Assembly: GCF_009910365.1 (NCBI RefSeq)
Contig: NZ_CP036423.1
Coordinates: 248,001-312,000, forward strand
Length of the DNA stretch: 64,000 nucleotides
Direction: 5' to 3'
Source: Aequoribacter fuscus
Lineage (GTDB): Bacteria > Pseudomonadota > Gammaproteobacteria > Pseudomonadales > Halieaceae
The notes under the pieces are model-generated. The model saw only the letters and a list, made by a program, of their open reading frames with translations, had not been told where the DNA came from and made no database searches. Both the position numbers and the translations under genes were made by a program. The first letter of the stretch is position 1. Every line of letters starts with the position of its first letter. Of the stretch, positions 28,446-38,751 are shown in pieces.

Positions 28446-29355
28446 GCTGAGACTACTTTTGTCCTACCTTAACTCTGTTCGTAGAGTTTTACCAAAGTGT
28501 GCCTGCGAGCTGAACCTTGGGCAGTTCGCAGGCCTACCTCAATAGAAGAGATATCAATCTGTCTTGAGTTGTAGCGGTACTTGGTGTTGAGCTAAGTGAA
28601 ACACTCGAAAGTTCCAGTTCTGGTCAGTCCGAGCTCAGGGTAGCGCCATACACCGCTGACAACAGAATACCTGATCCCATTGTTTTGTCTCGTGCGAAGA
28701 TACCCCTATAACCTGCTGCAACAGATCTCTTCTTCGAACCTAGGGCGAAAACGTGTCCGCAAGGGCCCGCCACTGCGAGCAGTTGATATCCAGATTAGCT
28801 CTGATCATGGCAGATTCAAATTTCATGCTTTGGACAAATATCATGTGAATTTTCGTCTCAGCAGTGGGATTTGGTCGAATGGATTAGTCCTTCTGCTTTC
28901 CGTTGCTGGGGTTCTTCCAACCAGGCAAAAAGCTGAGACTTAGCCACCCAACAATAAGACAGCGTAGATTTTGCCGTTGGCAATTCACACACCTCAGATC
29001 GGCGGCTGACCCTCCTAGGTTGTACGTTGGTTGCTCGGATATAAGTGAGCAGAATAGCGTTCGTCAATACAGGACGACGCGACATTGCGGTGCCTGTTTC
29101 CTTTGTATTGAACACTACGGTCTAAAATTGATCTCCAAAATCATTCGTTTCTTTGCCCGCATAATGGAAATTACCAGTTCGATGCGATATTTGGTTTGAC
29201 GGGGGATCAGTTCGCCACCCGTATCTGTGGGAAAACGCGCTGATCACCCGTTACGTGCGCCGAGCGTATTGTCGGCACTTGCCTTGCATTGATTTCAATG
29301 GGCAGGCACGGCGTAGAGAACGGCATGAAAATTATATATGGGAGCGGCACCGCAC
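28446..29355. other. Intergenic region between GRE2 and the aminotransferase
   Basis: About 900 bases without a convincing gene. It contains the hairpin at 28501-28533. Short frames of 60-98 codons (for example 28680-28943 and 28903-29199 on the plus strand) show no domain, no ribosome site and no coupling, so they are not called. The promoter of the aminotransferase operon should lie near the right end. Confidence 0.5.
28501..28533 (+). terminator. Hairpin after GRE2
   Basis: GCCTGCGA (28501-28508) pairs with TCGCAGGC (28526-28533), and an inner CTG/CAG extends the stem. It is 56 bases after the GRE2 stop. No T-run follows, so termination would be weak or Rho-assisted. Confidence 0.45.
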
Positions 29356-30597
29356 ATGGCGATTGATAGATATCCAAAGTTGGAGATTCCGCAAACGTTG
29401 GCGGCAGGTCCGGGGCCAGGCCACACGGATGAAAGGGTGCTACAGGCCTTCGCGACAGCCGGTGTTGCCGATCATATGCAGAGTGATGTGTTACGAGGAT
29501 TGATTGAATGTAAGCACATGCTTCGGGAACTTTGGGGTACCACAAACATACATACGTTCGCAGTGGCTGGCACTGGCTGGAGTGGACTTGATGCGATGTT
29601 TTCCGCAGTTATGCCTGGTGACAAAGTCGTTGCCTTTAGCAACGGAACATTCTCTAGTATTGATGCACTCACTCTCAGAATAAAGGCGGCAACCCCTGAT
29701 GAACTGGCGGAGGATTCGCTCAACCCGCTGGCTAAAAGTGTAGTTGTTATTAAAGCGGAACACGGGGAGTCTGTGTCTGAAGAGTGTATAGACGCTGCAC
29801 TTGAGGAACACCAGCCCAAATGGGCTTTCATGGCTCACTGGGAGACTGGGTCTGGGCGCATCAACGATATCCGGGCTTTCTCGGATGCATGTAAACGTCA
29901 TGGAGTGATGGGATTGGTAGATGCAGTCTCCTCCTTTGGGGTGGAGGCATTCGCAATCGACGATTACCCGGGAGTCGTAGCGTGGGCATCGTGCCCCCAG
30001 AAGGGACTTTGCTGCCTTCCCCTGACCTATGCACCCGTAAGTTTCCGCGATGTCTATATTGATACGCTAATAAAAAATGGTGCCTATACGTACGTCCACC
30101 ATCCGATCTTTGAGGCGCGACACTGGGGGATCATTGGAGGGCAGGACGTCGAGAAAGGCACTTATCATAGAACGCACTCACCTTATGCCGTGGCCGCCTT
30201 TCATGAGTCTTTGCGGTTGGCATTGAAGGAGGGTCTTCAGAAGCGCGCTGAGTCATATCGTAAGCACGAGGTCGCCTTGAGGGAAGCAGTGACTACTATG
30301 GGATGCGAAGTTACCTCGGATATGAGCAGCTTGGTCGTGCTGAACTTGCCCGCGGATTTGTCAGGGCGTGAAGGGGAATTGGTCGAGCTGTGCCGAGCCA
30401 ATGGATTTGGTCTCTGGCCGACATTGTCCGAGCCAATACAGGTTCGCATTGGAATACTCAATCAGCTAAATGCTGGGGCCGTCAGGGATATCGTTGGCCG
30501 CTTTATGGATGTCCTCCTTGAGATGGGATGCGATGTGGATCGCGCTCGCGTTGGAGAAGTGATGGACAAGCATTTTCCCGTAGATTGCGTAGCCTGA
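29356..30597 (+). CDS. Class V aminotransferase, serine/alanine-glyoxylate type
   Basis: A 413-residue PLP enzyme. GPGPGHTDERVL near the N-terminus, AVAGTGWSGLDAMFSAV, the cofactor Asp in GLVDAVSSFG and the Schiff-base Lys in SCPQKGLCC are typical of the serine/alanine-glyoxylate aminotransferase family. I start at 29356 because GGAG lies about 11 bases upstream; an ATG at 29338 would add six residues. It would move the amino group of serine (or alanine) to glyoxylate, giving glycine and hydroxypyruvate. The next three genes encode hydroxypyruvate reductase, SHMT and glycerate kinase in the same orientation, the enzymes that continue this route, which supports the serine-glyoxylate reading. 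Confidence 0.86.
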   Translation: MAIDRYPKLEIPQTLAAGPGPGHTDERVLQAFATAGVADHMQSDVLRGLIECKHMLRELWGTTNIHTFAVAGTGWSGLDAMFSAVMPGDKVVAFSNGTFSSIDALTLRIKAATPDELAEDSLNPLAKSVVVIKAEHGESVSEECIDAALEEHQPKWAFMAHWETGSGRINDIRAFSDACKRHGVMGLVDAVSSFGVEAFAIDDYPGVVAWASCPQKGLCCLPLTYAPVSFRDVYIDTLIKNGAYTYVHHPIFEARHWGIIGGQDVEKGTYHRTHSPYAVAAFHESLRLALKEGLQKRAESYRKHEVALREAVTTMGCEVTSDMSSLVVLNLPADLSGREGELVELCRANGFGLWPTLSEPIQVRIGILNQLNAGAVRDIVGRFMDVLLEMGCDVDRARVGEVMDKHFPVDCVA

Positions 30598-30740
30598 CTA
30601 GAATCGAGGTATTGCTGGCCCACGGTTGTTTCGGCTGATAGCGATTAAATCGCCAGTGGTATGGATTAATCTGCTAGTTCAGCGGCTGATAAGGCTTGTT
30701 GCCTAGGCAAGTCACAACTTTTATCAAAGAGGTTTTAGTG

Positions 30741-31712
30741 ATGGGAAAACCATCAGTATTTGTGACTCGACGTTGGCCAAATGCCGTCGAGTCCCGACTG
30801 TCCGAGACATACGATACTACATTCAACAGGCAGGATAGAGCACTAACTCCGACGGAGCTTAAAGAGGCGCTCATAAAGTATGACGCTATATTGCCAACCG
30901 TCACAGATAGCTTGAACGCTGAAGTACTAGATGTCGCCTCACCTAAGACGAGGTTTCTGGGAAATTTCGGTGTCGGTTACAGTCATATCTGTGAAGAGTC
31001 AGCTCGCGCCCTGGGATTGACAGTAACAAACACACCAGGTGTTTTATCGGAGTGCACTGCCGATCTGACTATAATGCTGATGTTGATGGTAGCCCGCCGC
31101 GCCGGCGAAGGCGAGCGGGAATTGCGCTCGGGTAAGTGGTCGGGTTGGGCGCCAACACACATGGTCGGCACGAAGGTGTCAGGAAAGAGATTGGGCATTA
31201 TCGGTTTCGGAAGAATTGGCCAGGAAGTAGCTCGCCGTGCGCATCATGGCTTCGGCATGAACGTTGTTGTTTACAATCGAAGTGCCATAAGTAGTAAAGC
31301 TCTTGCCGAGTGCGGTGCACGTCAGGTGGACACATTAGATGAGCTGATACCGCAATGTGATTTTCTATCGTTACACTGTCCCGGCGGTTCATCCAATCGC
31401 CACCTTATCAACGCGGAAAGGCTGCGCCTTATGAATAGAGATGCATACATCATCAACACCGCCCGAGGCGAAGTTATTGATGAGTTCGCTCTCGCCGAAG
31501 CGCTAGAAGATGGCAGCATTGGCGGGGCAGCCCTGGACGTCTTCGAGGGTGAACCAATAATCAATGCGAGTTTGCTGGAGTGTGGTAAGACCGTACTGCT
31601 GCCACACCTAGGCAGCGCAACTCTTGAGACTCGTCAGGCTATGGGATTTCGCGTAATTGAGAATCTGGATGACTTTTTCGAAGGACGAGAGCCCAGAGAT
31701 CGCGTTATTTAG
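30741..31712 (+). CDS. D-2-hydroxyacid dehydrogenase (hydroxypyruvate/glyoxylate reductase)
   Basis: A 323-residue NAD(P)-dependent dehydrogenase. [15 protein letters not shown] is the Rossmann motif; the catalytic residues are the Arg in [14 protein letters not shown], the Glu in the DVFEGEP segment and the His in [12 protein letters not shown]. The ATG at 30741 follows AAAGAGG and gives the normal family start ([13 protein letters not shown]). In this setting it would reduce hydroxypyruvate to D-glycerate. It is 143 bp downstream of the aminotransferase and 49 bp upstream of the SHMT start. Confidence 0.9.
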   Translation: MGKPSVFVTRRWPNAVESRLSETYDTTFNRQDRALTPTELKEALIKYDAILPTVTDSLNAEVLDVASPKTRFLGNFGVGYSHICEESARALGLTVTNTPGVLSECTADLTIMLMLMVARRAGEGERELRSGKWSGWAPTHMVGTKVSGKRLGIIGFGRIGQEVARRAHHGFGMNVVVYNRSAISSKALAECGARQVDTLDELIPQCDFLSLHCPGGSSNRHLINAERLRLMNRDAYIINTARGEVIDEFALAEALEDGSIGGAALDVFEGEPIINASLLECGKTVLLPHLGSATLETRQAMGFRVIENLDDFFEGREPRDRVI

Positions 31713-31761
31713 CGTGTCAGCACTTGCGTTTAATCTCTATTCACTATTCGGGTATTTTAAG

Positions 31762-33048
31762 ATGAATACACGTCAAAAATTGGCTGGCTTCTTTACAGAA
31801 GGCGTGGCAGATAGCGATCCTGAAGTCTATGCGAGCATCCAGGATGAGTTGCATAGACAACGAGATGAGATAGAGCTGATTGCCTCTGAGAATATCGTCT
31901 CCAAAGCCGTTATGGAGGCGCAGGGTACCGTATTGACGAACAAATACGCAGAAGGTTATCCAGGCAGACGATACTATGGGGGCTGCCAACATGTAGATGT
32001 CACTGAGAACCTGGCAATTGAACGAGCCCAAGAGCTGTTCGGTTGTGCCTTCGCTAACGTCCAGCCCAACTCCGGTTCCCAAGCTAATCAGGGAGTGTTC
32101 CAGGCCCTTCTCGAACCCGGCTGTACGATTATGGGGATGAACCTGGCTTCTGGAGGCCATCTTACCCATGGGGCGGCGCCGAACCAGTCCGGAAAGTGGT
32201 TCGAAGCAGTTCAGTATGGTGTAAGTCCACGAGATAACAGAATTGACTATGATCAAGTTGAAGCGTTAGCGCGTGTCCATGTTCCGAAGCTGATCATCGC
32301 CGGTGGTTCCGCTATTCCCAGGGTAATAGATTTTGAACACATGCGCGCAATCGCCGATGAAATTGGCGCCTATTTAATGGTCGATATGGCCCACTTTGCC
32401 GGATTGGTAGCTGCAGGCGAGCATCCTTCTCCATTTCCGCATGCGCATGTTGTAACCACCACGACGCATAAGACGCTGCGCGGACCTCGTGGCGGAATGA
32501 TACTGACCAATGATGAATCAATCGCCAAGAAAGTTAACAGCGCGATATTTCCGGGTATACAGGGTGGTCCTCTAATGCATGTCATTGCTGCCAAGGCGGT
32601 AGCGTTCGGTGAAGCATTGCGCCCGGACTTCAAAAAATACATACGTCAAGTGCGCTTAAACGCAGACTCGTTGGCCGATCAGCTGATCAAGGGTGGCCTG
32701 GATATAGTAACGGGGGGCACAGATACCCATCTTATGCTGGTGGACCTGCGTTCAAAGGGAGTTACCGGAGATAGGGTCGAAAAAGCGCTCTCCCGAGCCT
32801 GCATTACTACCAATAAGAATGGGATTCCCTTTGATCCTGAGAAGCCTACGATCACTTCAGGAGTCCGCTTGGGGACTTCGGCTGGTACTACGCGTGGCTT
32901 TGGAGAGCAGGAGTTTCGAGACATCGCTGATTGGATTGTTGAGATAGTCGATGGCCTTGCCACTTATGGCGAGGACGCCAACGACACAATTGAATCGAGT
33001 GTGCGCGAAAAAGTGTCAAAACTTTGTGCGCGTTATCCTATCTATTAG
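31762..33048 (+). CDS. glyA: Serine hydroxymethyltransferase
   Basis: A 428-residue SHMT. It has the N-terminal [13 protein letters not shown] and [17 protein letters not shown], the cofactor-contact [12 protein letters not shown], and the PLP Lys in [15 protein letters not shown] start at 31762 ([11 protein letters not shown]), since the upstream in-frame part overlaps the previous gene. It converts glycine and methylene-tetrahydrofolate into serine. A second, housekeeping glyA is expected elsewhere in the genome, so this one is probably dedicated to the glyoxylate/C1 pathway of its operon. Confidence 0.95.
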   Translation: MNTRQKLAGFFTEGVADSDPEVYASIQDELHRQRDEIELIASENIVSKAVMEAQGTVLTNKYAEGYPGRRYYGGCQHVDVTENLAIERAQELFGCAFANVQPNSGSQANQGVFQALLEPGCTIMGMNLASGGHLTHGAAPNQSGKWFEAVQYGVSPRDNRIDYDQVEALARVHVPKLIIAGGSAIPRVIDFEHMRAIADEIGAYLMVDMAHFAGLVAAGEHPSPFPHAHVVTTTTHKTLRGPRGGMILTNDESIAKKVNSAIFPGIQGGPLMHVIAAKAVAFGEALRPDFKKYIRQVRLNADSLADQLIKGGLDIVTGGTDTHLMLVDLRSKGVTGDRVEKALSRACITTNKNGIPFDPEKPTITSGVRLGTSAGTTRGFGEQEFRDIADWIVEIVDGLATYGEDANDTIESSVREKVSKLCARYPIY

Positions 33049-33153
33049 CTGTACGATGGAGTCGCAGAACACCCCAGATTGGCATTTGTTTTATGCCTCC
33101 GGGGCGCTCGAGCTCGATGGGCGGCATTTTCAGGATGTCCACAGAGCCTCACC

Positions 33154-34437
33154 ATGAATCTGGCAACGACCGAAAATCTCAGGGCTCGAGCGAAATCAAT
33201 ATTTGACTGCGCGGTGGCTGCAGCAGATCCTGCAGAGGCCTTGAAGCGCACGTTGGTGACCCACCCGCTGCCAATACCCGCCGAGGGCGGGAGAACGTTC
33301 CTAATTTCAATCGGTAAGGCCGCGCCAGAAATGCTAAGAGAAGCGTTACCCCATGTGGTGGGCGAGCGTCAGGCGCTTCTCGTGACCCATTACGGTAACC
33401 AAGCGGATGTACCTGGGGTAGAAATCATTCGTTCGTCCCATCCGTTGCCGGATGCCAATGGCATTCTCGCGGGCAACCGCGTATTAGAGCTGCTTGAGAC
33501 TACCAGACCACCTGATCAGGTCATCGTATTGATATCAGGGGGCGGTTCGGCATTGCTTCCGGCACCTGTCCCGGGTGTGACCCTTGAGGACAAGATTGCG
33601 CTTAACCAGTTATTGCTATCCGCTGGACTTGATATCACCGAAATGAATTTGGTGCGGCAGCAAGTTAGCAGGCTAAAAGGAGGGGGATTAGCTCGCCTCG
33701 CAGCGCCTGCACCGGTGACAGCCTATATCCTTTCCGATGTCATTGGTGATGATTTACGCGTTGTTGCCAGTGGGCCGACAGCCGCCGCCATCGGCTCGCC
33801 GGTTGATGCAATGCACGTCCTCAAGAAATCTAATCTAGCGAATCGAGTCCCTAGTAGCATCCTTGCAGCGCTTGGGAGCAACCAGGAGGAAGGCTTTAGG
33901 AATTCAATCGTCGTTAACCATTTGATCGGTTCCAACAAACTTAGCCTCAGTGCAGCCAAGCGTGCGGCCGAAAAATACTGTGCGGTCAAAGTAGTATCCG
34001 ATCAATTGATTGGAGATGTTGCTACTGCAGCACAGGGTATCTTACATGCGGGTCGTTCCATTCTGAGCCAGTCCCCGGCCGCTCTTCTGTTTGGAGGTGA
34101 AACGACGGTCGATGTGCGGGGAACTGGATTGGGAGGGAGAAATCAGGAATTGGCTTTGCGTGTAGCGATTATCGCTGATTCGTTGCCCCTTAATCGCGAT
34201 TGGGTGCTTTTGAGTGGAGGCACCGATGGCCGAGACGGACCAACAGATGCAGCTGGTGGTATTGTCGATGCTGAAACAGTCTCTCGTATTCGGGCGCGTG
34301 GTCAAGACCCTCTCGCCTTACTAGAGAACAACGACAGTTATGCCGCTCTAAAGAGCTCCGGTGATTTACTAGTTACGGGAGCAACGGGCACCAATGTCGC
34401 CGACGTACAGATTCTACTCCTTTCTGCCTCTGGGTGA
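33154..34437 (+). CDS. Glycerate 2-kinase (MOFRL/GckA-TtuD family)
   Basis: A 427-residue kinase of the MOFRL family: FLISIGKAAPEML at the N-terminus, VLISGGGSALLPAPVPGVTLEDK and EMNLVRQQVSRLKGGGLARLA in the middle, and the C-terminal MOFRL domain with GLGGRNQELALRVA and LLSGGTDGRDGPTDAAGGIVD. It phosphorylates D-glycerate to 2-phosphoglycerate with ATP. The ATG at 33154 was chosen because the preceding in-frame residues are low in similarity to the family start. It is the last of four genes that together turn glyoxylate and glycine/C1 units into a glycolytic intermediate. Confidence 0.92.
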   Translation: MNLATTENLRARAKSIFDCAVAAADPAEALKRTLVTHPLPIPAEGGRTFLISIGKAAPEMLREALPHVVGERQALLVTHYGNQADVPGVEIIRSSHPLPDANGILAGNRVLELLETTRPPDQVIVLISGGGSALLPAPVPGVTLEDKIALNQLLLSAGLDITEMNLVRQQVSRLKGGGLARLAAPAPVTAYILSDVIGDDLRVVASGPTAAAIGSPVDAMHVLKKSNLANRVPSSILAALGSNQEEGFRNSIVVNHLIGSNKLSLSAAKRAAEKYCAVKVVSDQLIGDVATAAQGILHAGRSILSQSPAALLFGGETTVDVRGTGLGGRNQELALRVAIIADSLPLNRDWVLLSGGTDGRDGPTDAAGGIVDAETVSRIRARGQDPLALLENNDSYAALKSSGDLLVTGATGTNVADVQILLLSASG

Positions 34438-35070
34438 AGCAACATATAGAAGCGGAAGATGTACGCCGAGCTCAATCTCCTTCGTGCGAAAATCGGCATA
34501 AGCAAGACGCTCGTTTTCCTGATTTAATGGCTTTGCCAACTTAAAACTGCTCACGGGTAACGTGTTCAACACAGTACGCCTCCAACTACAGTAGAACGCC
34601 CATCGCCGTCTGTCGTTGACGACAAGAGTCGCTGAAAAAGAACATGAGTCTTGTCTGATATCTTAGAAAAGATCCCCAGACAATTCATATCCATATTTGC
34701 TAAAGGCCTTGTCGAGAATCAAATTGTTTGTAGGGATGCCAAACATATTCAGGCACAGATATGTTTCATTGTGTTGTCGTTTAGCTGGATTCGTCCCGTC
34801 TTGTCTGGCAGACGGATGCCGGAAGTCCGAAGGTCGAAAATGACATTATTTGACCAAATATGTCATTCCGCTGAGTCGGACAGCTATCGAGAATGTCGGC
34901 TAGTAAATGGAATGGTTCGTTCGGAACGATTTTCAGTATATGGCGATCGACGAATCAATCCAGACAAAGGATTTTGGTGTGGTGTTGAGCACTTGACCTT
35001 TACGCATAAGAATTTCAGGGGTGATTGCCAATAGGCCCCCCTAACTTGCACAATGACTTGGATACTATCT
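34438..35070. other. Intergenic region upstream of frmA
   Basis: About 630 bases. A 127-codon frame at 34651-35034 has no recognisable domain and I do not call it. The region contains a strong dyad at 34839-34867, about 205 bases before frmA. The rest shows nothing clear. Confidence 0.5.
34839..34867. promoter_or_regulatory. Near-perfect dyad (candidate operator) upstream of frmA
   Basis: AATGACATTATTTG and CAAATATGTCATT form an inverted repeat with one extra T, around a 2-base centre. The right-hand 19 bases TTTGACCAAATATGTCATT (34849-34867) match TTTGACCATTTCGGTCATT (38502-38520) upstream of the transporter at 14 of 19 positions in register. A shared regulator of frmAB and the transporter is possible. 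Confidence 0.5.
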
Positions 35071-36171
35071 ATGAAAACTAAGGCCGCTGTGGCGTTTGAG
35101 CCAAACAAACCGCTTGAGATTGTCGAGCTTGACCTGGCGGCTCCTAGAAAAGGTGAGGTCCTGGTCGAGATAGTGGCGTCGGGAGTCTGCCATACCGATG
35201 CCTATACATTGGACGGGAGAAATCCTGGAGGGTACTTTCCTGTCGTCTTAGGCCACGAGGGCGCCGGAATAGTGAGGGAAGTCGGCGGAAACGTCCATGG
35301 CCTAAAGCCAGGCGACCATGTAATTCCGCTCTATACACCCGAGTGTAGGGAGTGCGATCTTTGCTTACATCCGAAAACAAACCTGTGTAGTGCGTTGTTG
35401 GAAACACAGGCTAGAGGAGTGATGCCCGACCAGACTAGTCGATTTTCCTATGAAGGACGCCCTGTTTATCACTATATGGGATGTTCCACCTTTTCCAACT
35501 TTACTGTCGTACCTGAGATTGCTTTGGCCAAAATCCGTAAGGACGCTCCATTGGACAAAGTTTGCTATATCGGCTGCGGAGCAACAACCGGCATCGGTGC
35601 TGTCATATTTACAATGAAAGTTGAGGCTGGCGCCAGTGTCGCCGTCTGGGGCCTGGGTGGCATCGGGCTCAATGTGATTCAGGGTGCGAAAATGGCAGGG
35701 GCAGGTCGGATTATCGGCGTGGACATCAATCCTGCCAAAGCTGATCTCGCGACCCAGTTCGGGATGACCGACTTTGTCAACCCCAGAGACGTGGACGATG
35801 TAGCGGGACATTTGAGGGAAATGACGGGAGGAGGGCTCGATTATACCTTTGAGTGCATTGGGAATGTTGATGCCATGCGGCAAGCGATGGACGCGTGTCA
35901 CATTGGATGGGGAGAAAGTTGTGTCATCGGAGTAGACGGCAACGAGTTCACAGGGCACCCATATCATCTCCTTTATGGTCGAACCTGGAAGGGCACTATG
36001 TTTGGGGGAGCTCGAGGACGCACGGATGTACCGAAAATTGTAGACTGGTACATGGACGGAAAAATTGATATCGATGAGCTGATTACTCGCACGTTGCCCC
36101 TGGAGAAGATCAATACAGCGTTTGACCTGATGCACCAAGGCGATGGCATTCGCTCAGTTATTACCTACTGA
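35071..36171 (+). CDS. frmA: S-(hydroxymethyl)glutathione dehydrogenase (class III alcohol dehydrogenase)
   Basis: A 366-residue zinc enzyme. GVCHTDAYTLDG carries the first catalytic-zinc Cys, GHEGAGIV the His, and the structural zinc is held by the four Cys of PECRECDLCLHPKTNLC. VWGLGGIGLNVIQGAK is the NAD motif. It oxidises the adduct of formaldehyde and glutathione to S-formylglutathione. The start at 35071 (MKTKAAVAFEP) matches known family members; an in-frame ATG at 35053 would add six residues. Its stop overlaps the ATG of frmB by one base, so the two are translated together. Confidence 0.95.
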   Translation: MKTKAAVAFEPNKPLEIVELDLAAPRKGEVLVEIVASGVCHTDAYTLDGRNPGGYFPVVLGHEGAGIVREVGGNVHGLKPGDHVIPLYTPECRECDLCLHPKTNLCSALLETQARGVMPDQTSRFSYEGRPVYHYMGCSTFSNFTVVPEIALAKIRKDAPLDKVCYIGCGATTGIGAVIFTMKVEAGASVAVWGLGGIGLNVIQGAKMAGAGRIIGVDINPAKADLATQFGMTDFVNPRDVDDVAGHLREMTGGGLDYTFECIGNVDAMRQAMDACHIGWGESCVIGVDGNEFTGHPYHLLYGRTWKGTMFGGARGRTDVPKIVDWYMDGKIDIDELITRTLPLEKINTAFDLMHQGDGIRSVITY

Positions 36172-37016
36172 TGGCTGGAAACATGAGACAGATTGAAAGT
36201 AGTACCTGCTTTGGTGGCCGCCAGATTCGGTATCGACATGACTCTGAAACCCTGAATTGTACAATGTCCTTCGGTGTTTACCTGCCCCCCGCAGCCGAAA
36301 AGAATAAGGTGCCTTTTTTGATCTGGCTTTCGGGATTGACAGGTAGAGACAACACCTTCCCATTTTTGGCAGGTGCCCAGCGCTATGCCGCTGAACGCGG
36401 CATAGCAATCGTGACTCCTGATACCAGCCCAAGGGGAGAAGGCGTTCCTGACGACCCCGATGGTGCTTACGATTTTGGCTTGTCCGCCGGATTCTACCTG
36501 AACGCAACAGAGCTACCTTGGCAGAAAAATTATCATATGTATGACTACGTAGTTGATGAGTTCAGTACTCTTATTGTTAATGAGCTGCCAATTGACTCCG
36601 CGCGCCAGAGTATATTTGGACATTCGATGGGCGGCCATGGCGCAATTACGATTGCCCTAAAGAACCCGGGACGATTCCGCTCAGTGTCAGCGATGGCCCC
36701 CATCTGTAATCCTATGGATTGTCCATGGGGTGTGAAAGCATTCAATAACTATCTTGGTCCTGATCGCGCCACCTGGCGCCAATATGACGCCACCAAACTC
36801 GTGGCGACCTCAGAGGAACGCTTACCGCTCCTCATTGATCAGGGTGATGAGGACGAGTTTCTAGAAGAGCAACTGGGGTTGGATGAACTACAGTCAGCAT
36901 TAAGTGAGTATGACTACCCTGCCACCGTGAGGATGAGAGGCGGCTACGATCACGGCTACTATTTTGTCGCATCATTTATTGGCGAGCACATTGATTTCCA
37001 TGCTAACTATCTGTAG
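36171..37016 (+). CDS. frmB: S-formylglutathione hydrolase
   Basis: A 281-residue alpha/beta hydrolase. The nucleophile Ser is in FGHSMGGHGA, SGLTGRDNTFPF forms the oxyanion region (with a shorter start than usual esterase-D members), the Asp is in LIDQGDEDEFL and the His in GGYDHGYYF. It hydrolyses S-formylglutathione to formate and glutathione. The ATG overlaps the frmA stop codon. With frmA it gives a complete glutathione-dependent path from formaldehyde to formate. Confidence 0.95.
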   Translation: MAGNMRQIESSTCFGGRQIRYRHDSETLNCTMSFGVYLPPAAEKNKVPFLIWLSGLTGRDNTFPFLAGAQRYAAERGIAIVTPDTSPRGEGVPDDPDGAYDFGLSAGFYLNATELPWQKNYHMYDYVVDEFSTLIVNELPIDSARQSIFGHSMGGHGAITIALKNPGRFRSVSAMAPICNPMDCPWGVKAFNNYLGPDRATWRQYDATKLVATSEERLPLLIDQGDEDEFLEEQLGLDELQSALSEYDYPATVRMRGGYDHGYYFVASFIGEHIDFHANYL

Positions 37017-37371
37017 TTAGTCAGAAAACCACGGCTTCTCTTCGTTGCTACATGCTAGATAGGAAACTATTGACCACTTTCTCCCGCATGCATGTCCACC
37101 ATATCCCATAGGTATCGGGCGCAGTTTTCTAGACTCCCGGAATCGTGAATTAACTGTCTAGACTAATGCCTGTTGAGTTTCTTTCGATGTATAGAGACAT
37201 AAGGCATGATTCACTGGTGGCCTGATTCGATCTATACTTCTTAAGTATCAATTATCGTAGGGTGCTGGTTTTCAGGCACTCCTACCGTATTATGAACGTA
37301 AGCTACCCTTCGACAACTGCAAATAGAAGGCCACGGCATCATTAAAACAATAAAATCGCGGGTGAACTGAC
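37017..37371. other. Intergenic region between frmB and the AraC gene
   Basis: A 355-base stretch. I see no gene, tRNA or clear terminator in it; it presumably holds the end of the frmAB transcript and the promoter of the AraC gene. Confidence 0.5.
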
Positions 37372-38385
37372 ATGGATCGAGATGCTAAGCGTGACGCTTC
37401 GGCTTTTAGGGTGCTTTTGGATCTGTCCGAGGAGGCCAAGCTTCCGGTCGATCAGCTGCTGGCAGGCATTGACGTAGACCGAGACAGTATATACCAGCCC
37501 TATGCTGAAATATTTATGTGGCAGGAGCTGGCCTATATAGAGAGACTCGTTGAGAGGCATGTGCGATTTTCACTGGCGCTCACCGCGGCGAGTAGAGTAC
37601 ATATAACGACATTAGGCACGCTCGGATATGCAATGCTGTCGTGCCGCAATATTTTTCACGCACTGCAAGTGTCAGCAGATTATCACTCAATTTCTCTGTG
37701 GACATGCGAAGTCGCCGCGCAACCGCATGAGCGATCAGTCGAGTTTTTGATATTACCCCATGCGTTGCCGGCCGCATGCCAACACTTTTGCGCGATCCGC
37801 GGGCTCGCTTCTCTAAAAATCTGGTTTACTGAAATGCTTGGCAGAGACATAGTACCCACCCAGGTTACTTGTATGATAGAAGCCCCCAATGATGCACCAT
37901 TTTATGCTGAATTTTTTGGATGCCCGGTACAGTTTGGTTCGGATGTGTACTCTATTTCATTTGAAAACACGCTGTTTCTTGAACCACTGAGAATGTCCGA
38001 TAAGTGGGCGTACCAACGTGCCAAGATTGAACTTCAAGGAATAGTCGATCAAAGACGGTCTTCCTTTACTAATCGAGTTCATGATCTCATATCATTTGCT
38101 CGTAAGGTCAATCACAGTGAGGAAACGGTTTCTGAGACCCTGGGGATTTCGAGTAGTACCTTACGGCGCCGGTTGCGTGAGGAGGAAACAACCTTCAGGG
38201 AAGTGAGAGCCGAAACATTACATTCTTTAGCCTGTGTGATGCTTTTGAGCTCAACAAAAACAGTCGACGAAGTAGCTGATATGTTGGGATTCTCCGAGGC
38301 GGCAAGTTTTGTTCGATCATTCAAGAGAAGGGAAGGAATAGCACCTGGAGCATGGCGAAAGCAACAGCGGCAGAAATTTACGTAA
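37372..38385 (+). CDS. AraC-family transcriptional regulator upstream of the GPH transporter
   Basis: A 337-residue regulator with the PF12625-type N-domain (GTLGYAMLSCRNIFHALQVS) and the C-terminal double helix-turn-helix (EETVSETLGISSSTLRRRLRE; KTVDEVADMLGFSEAASFVRSF). It lies 366 bp upstream of a sugar-type transporter on the same strand. Its last 25 codons are repeated at 62203-62279 immediately after the right Tn3 end, so a second copy of this gene was cut by the transposon. Confidence 0.88.
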   Translation: MDRDAKRDASAFRVLLDLSEEAKLPVDQLLAGIDVDRDSIYQPYAEIFMWQELAYIERLVERHVRFSLALTAASRVHITTLGTLGYAMLSCRNIFHALQVSADYHSISLWTCEVAAQPHERSVEFLILPHALPAACQHFCAIRGLASLKIWFTEMLGRDIVPTQVTCMIEAPNDAPFYAEFFGCPVQFGSDVYSISFENTLFLEPLRMSDKWAYQRAKIELQGIVDQRRSSFTNRVHDLISFARKVNHSEETVSETLGISSSTLRRRLREEETTFREVRAETLHSLACVMLLSSTKTVDEVADMLGFSEAASFVRSFKRREGIAPGAWRKQQRQKFT

Positions 38386-38751
38386 GTGCTCCTCAGTTCA
38401 GCAACACTGTCTCTCGAATCCATGTGATGTCGAGATATCGTCTTAGGTCTGTCAGTTTCAACTGGCATGGCTATTTTTGAAGATGATCAATTAAGTCACG
38501 ATTTGACCATTTCGGTCATTCACCCTTGTTGGCGCACGCCGGACAATGGAGCGCGACTGTCTGATACCTCCGACGATGGAATAAGAAACCAGCGAGGTTC
38601 ATCAAAATTCAAAGGTTCAATGTCTGCACGGATCAGATAGCGTCAAATACAAGTGTCAAGCAGTAGACACGTCGCCAGTAAAAACGATAACGAGATGGAG
38701 GTACGCCCGGCGTAATGGGTTTGAGCCTCCGATAAAGTTGAAGAAATAGCG
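38386..38751. other. Intergenic region upstream of the GPH transporter
   Basis: A 366-base region, perfectly repeated at 62280-62645. It holds the dyad at 38502-38520. No gene is seen. The transporter promoter should be here. Confidence 0.6.
38502..38520. promoter_or_regulatory. Dyad (candidate operator) upstream of the GPH transporter
   Basis: TTTGACCATTTCGGTCATT contains TGACC-N5-GGTCA. It is related in sequence and spacing to the element at 34849-34867 upstream of frmA, and is copied at 62396-62414. It lies about 230 bases before the transporter start. Confidence 0.5.

Noticed and set aside
29356-34437. A complete serine cycle
   Set aside because: Only four of the enzymes are present; the malate-side and C1-activation genes are not in the window.
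34651-35034. 127-codon frame upstream of frmA
   Set aside because: No ribosome site or domain, irregular composition, and it crosses the candidate operator.
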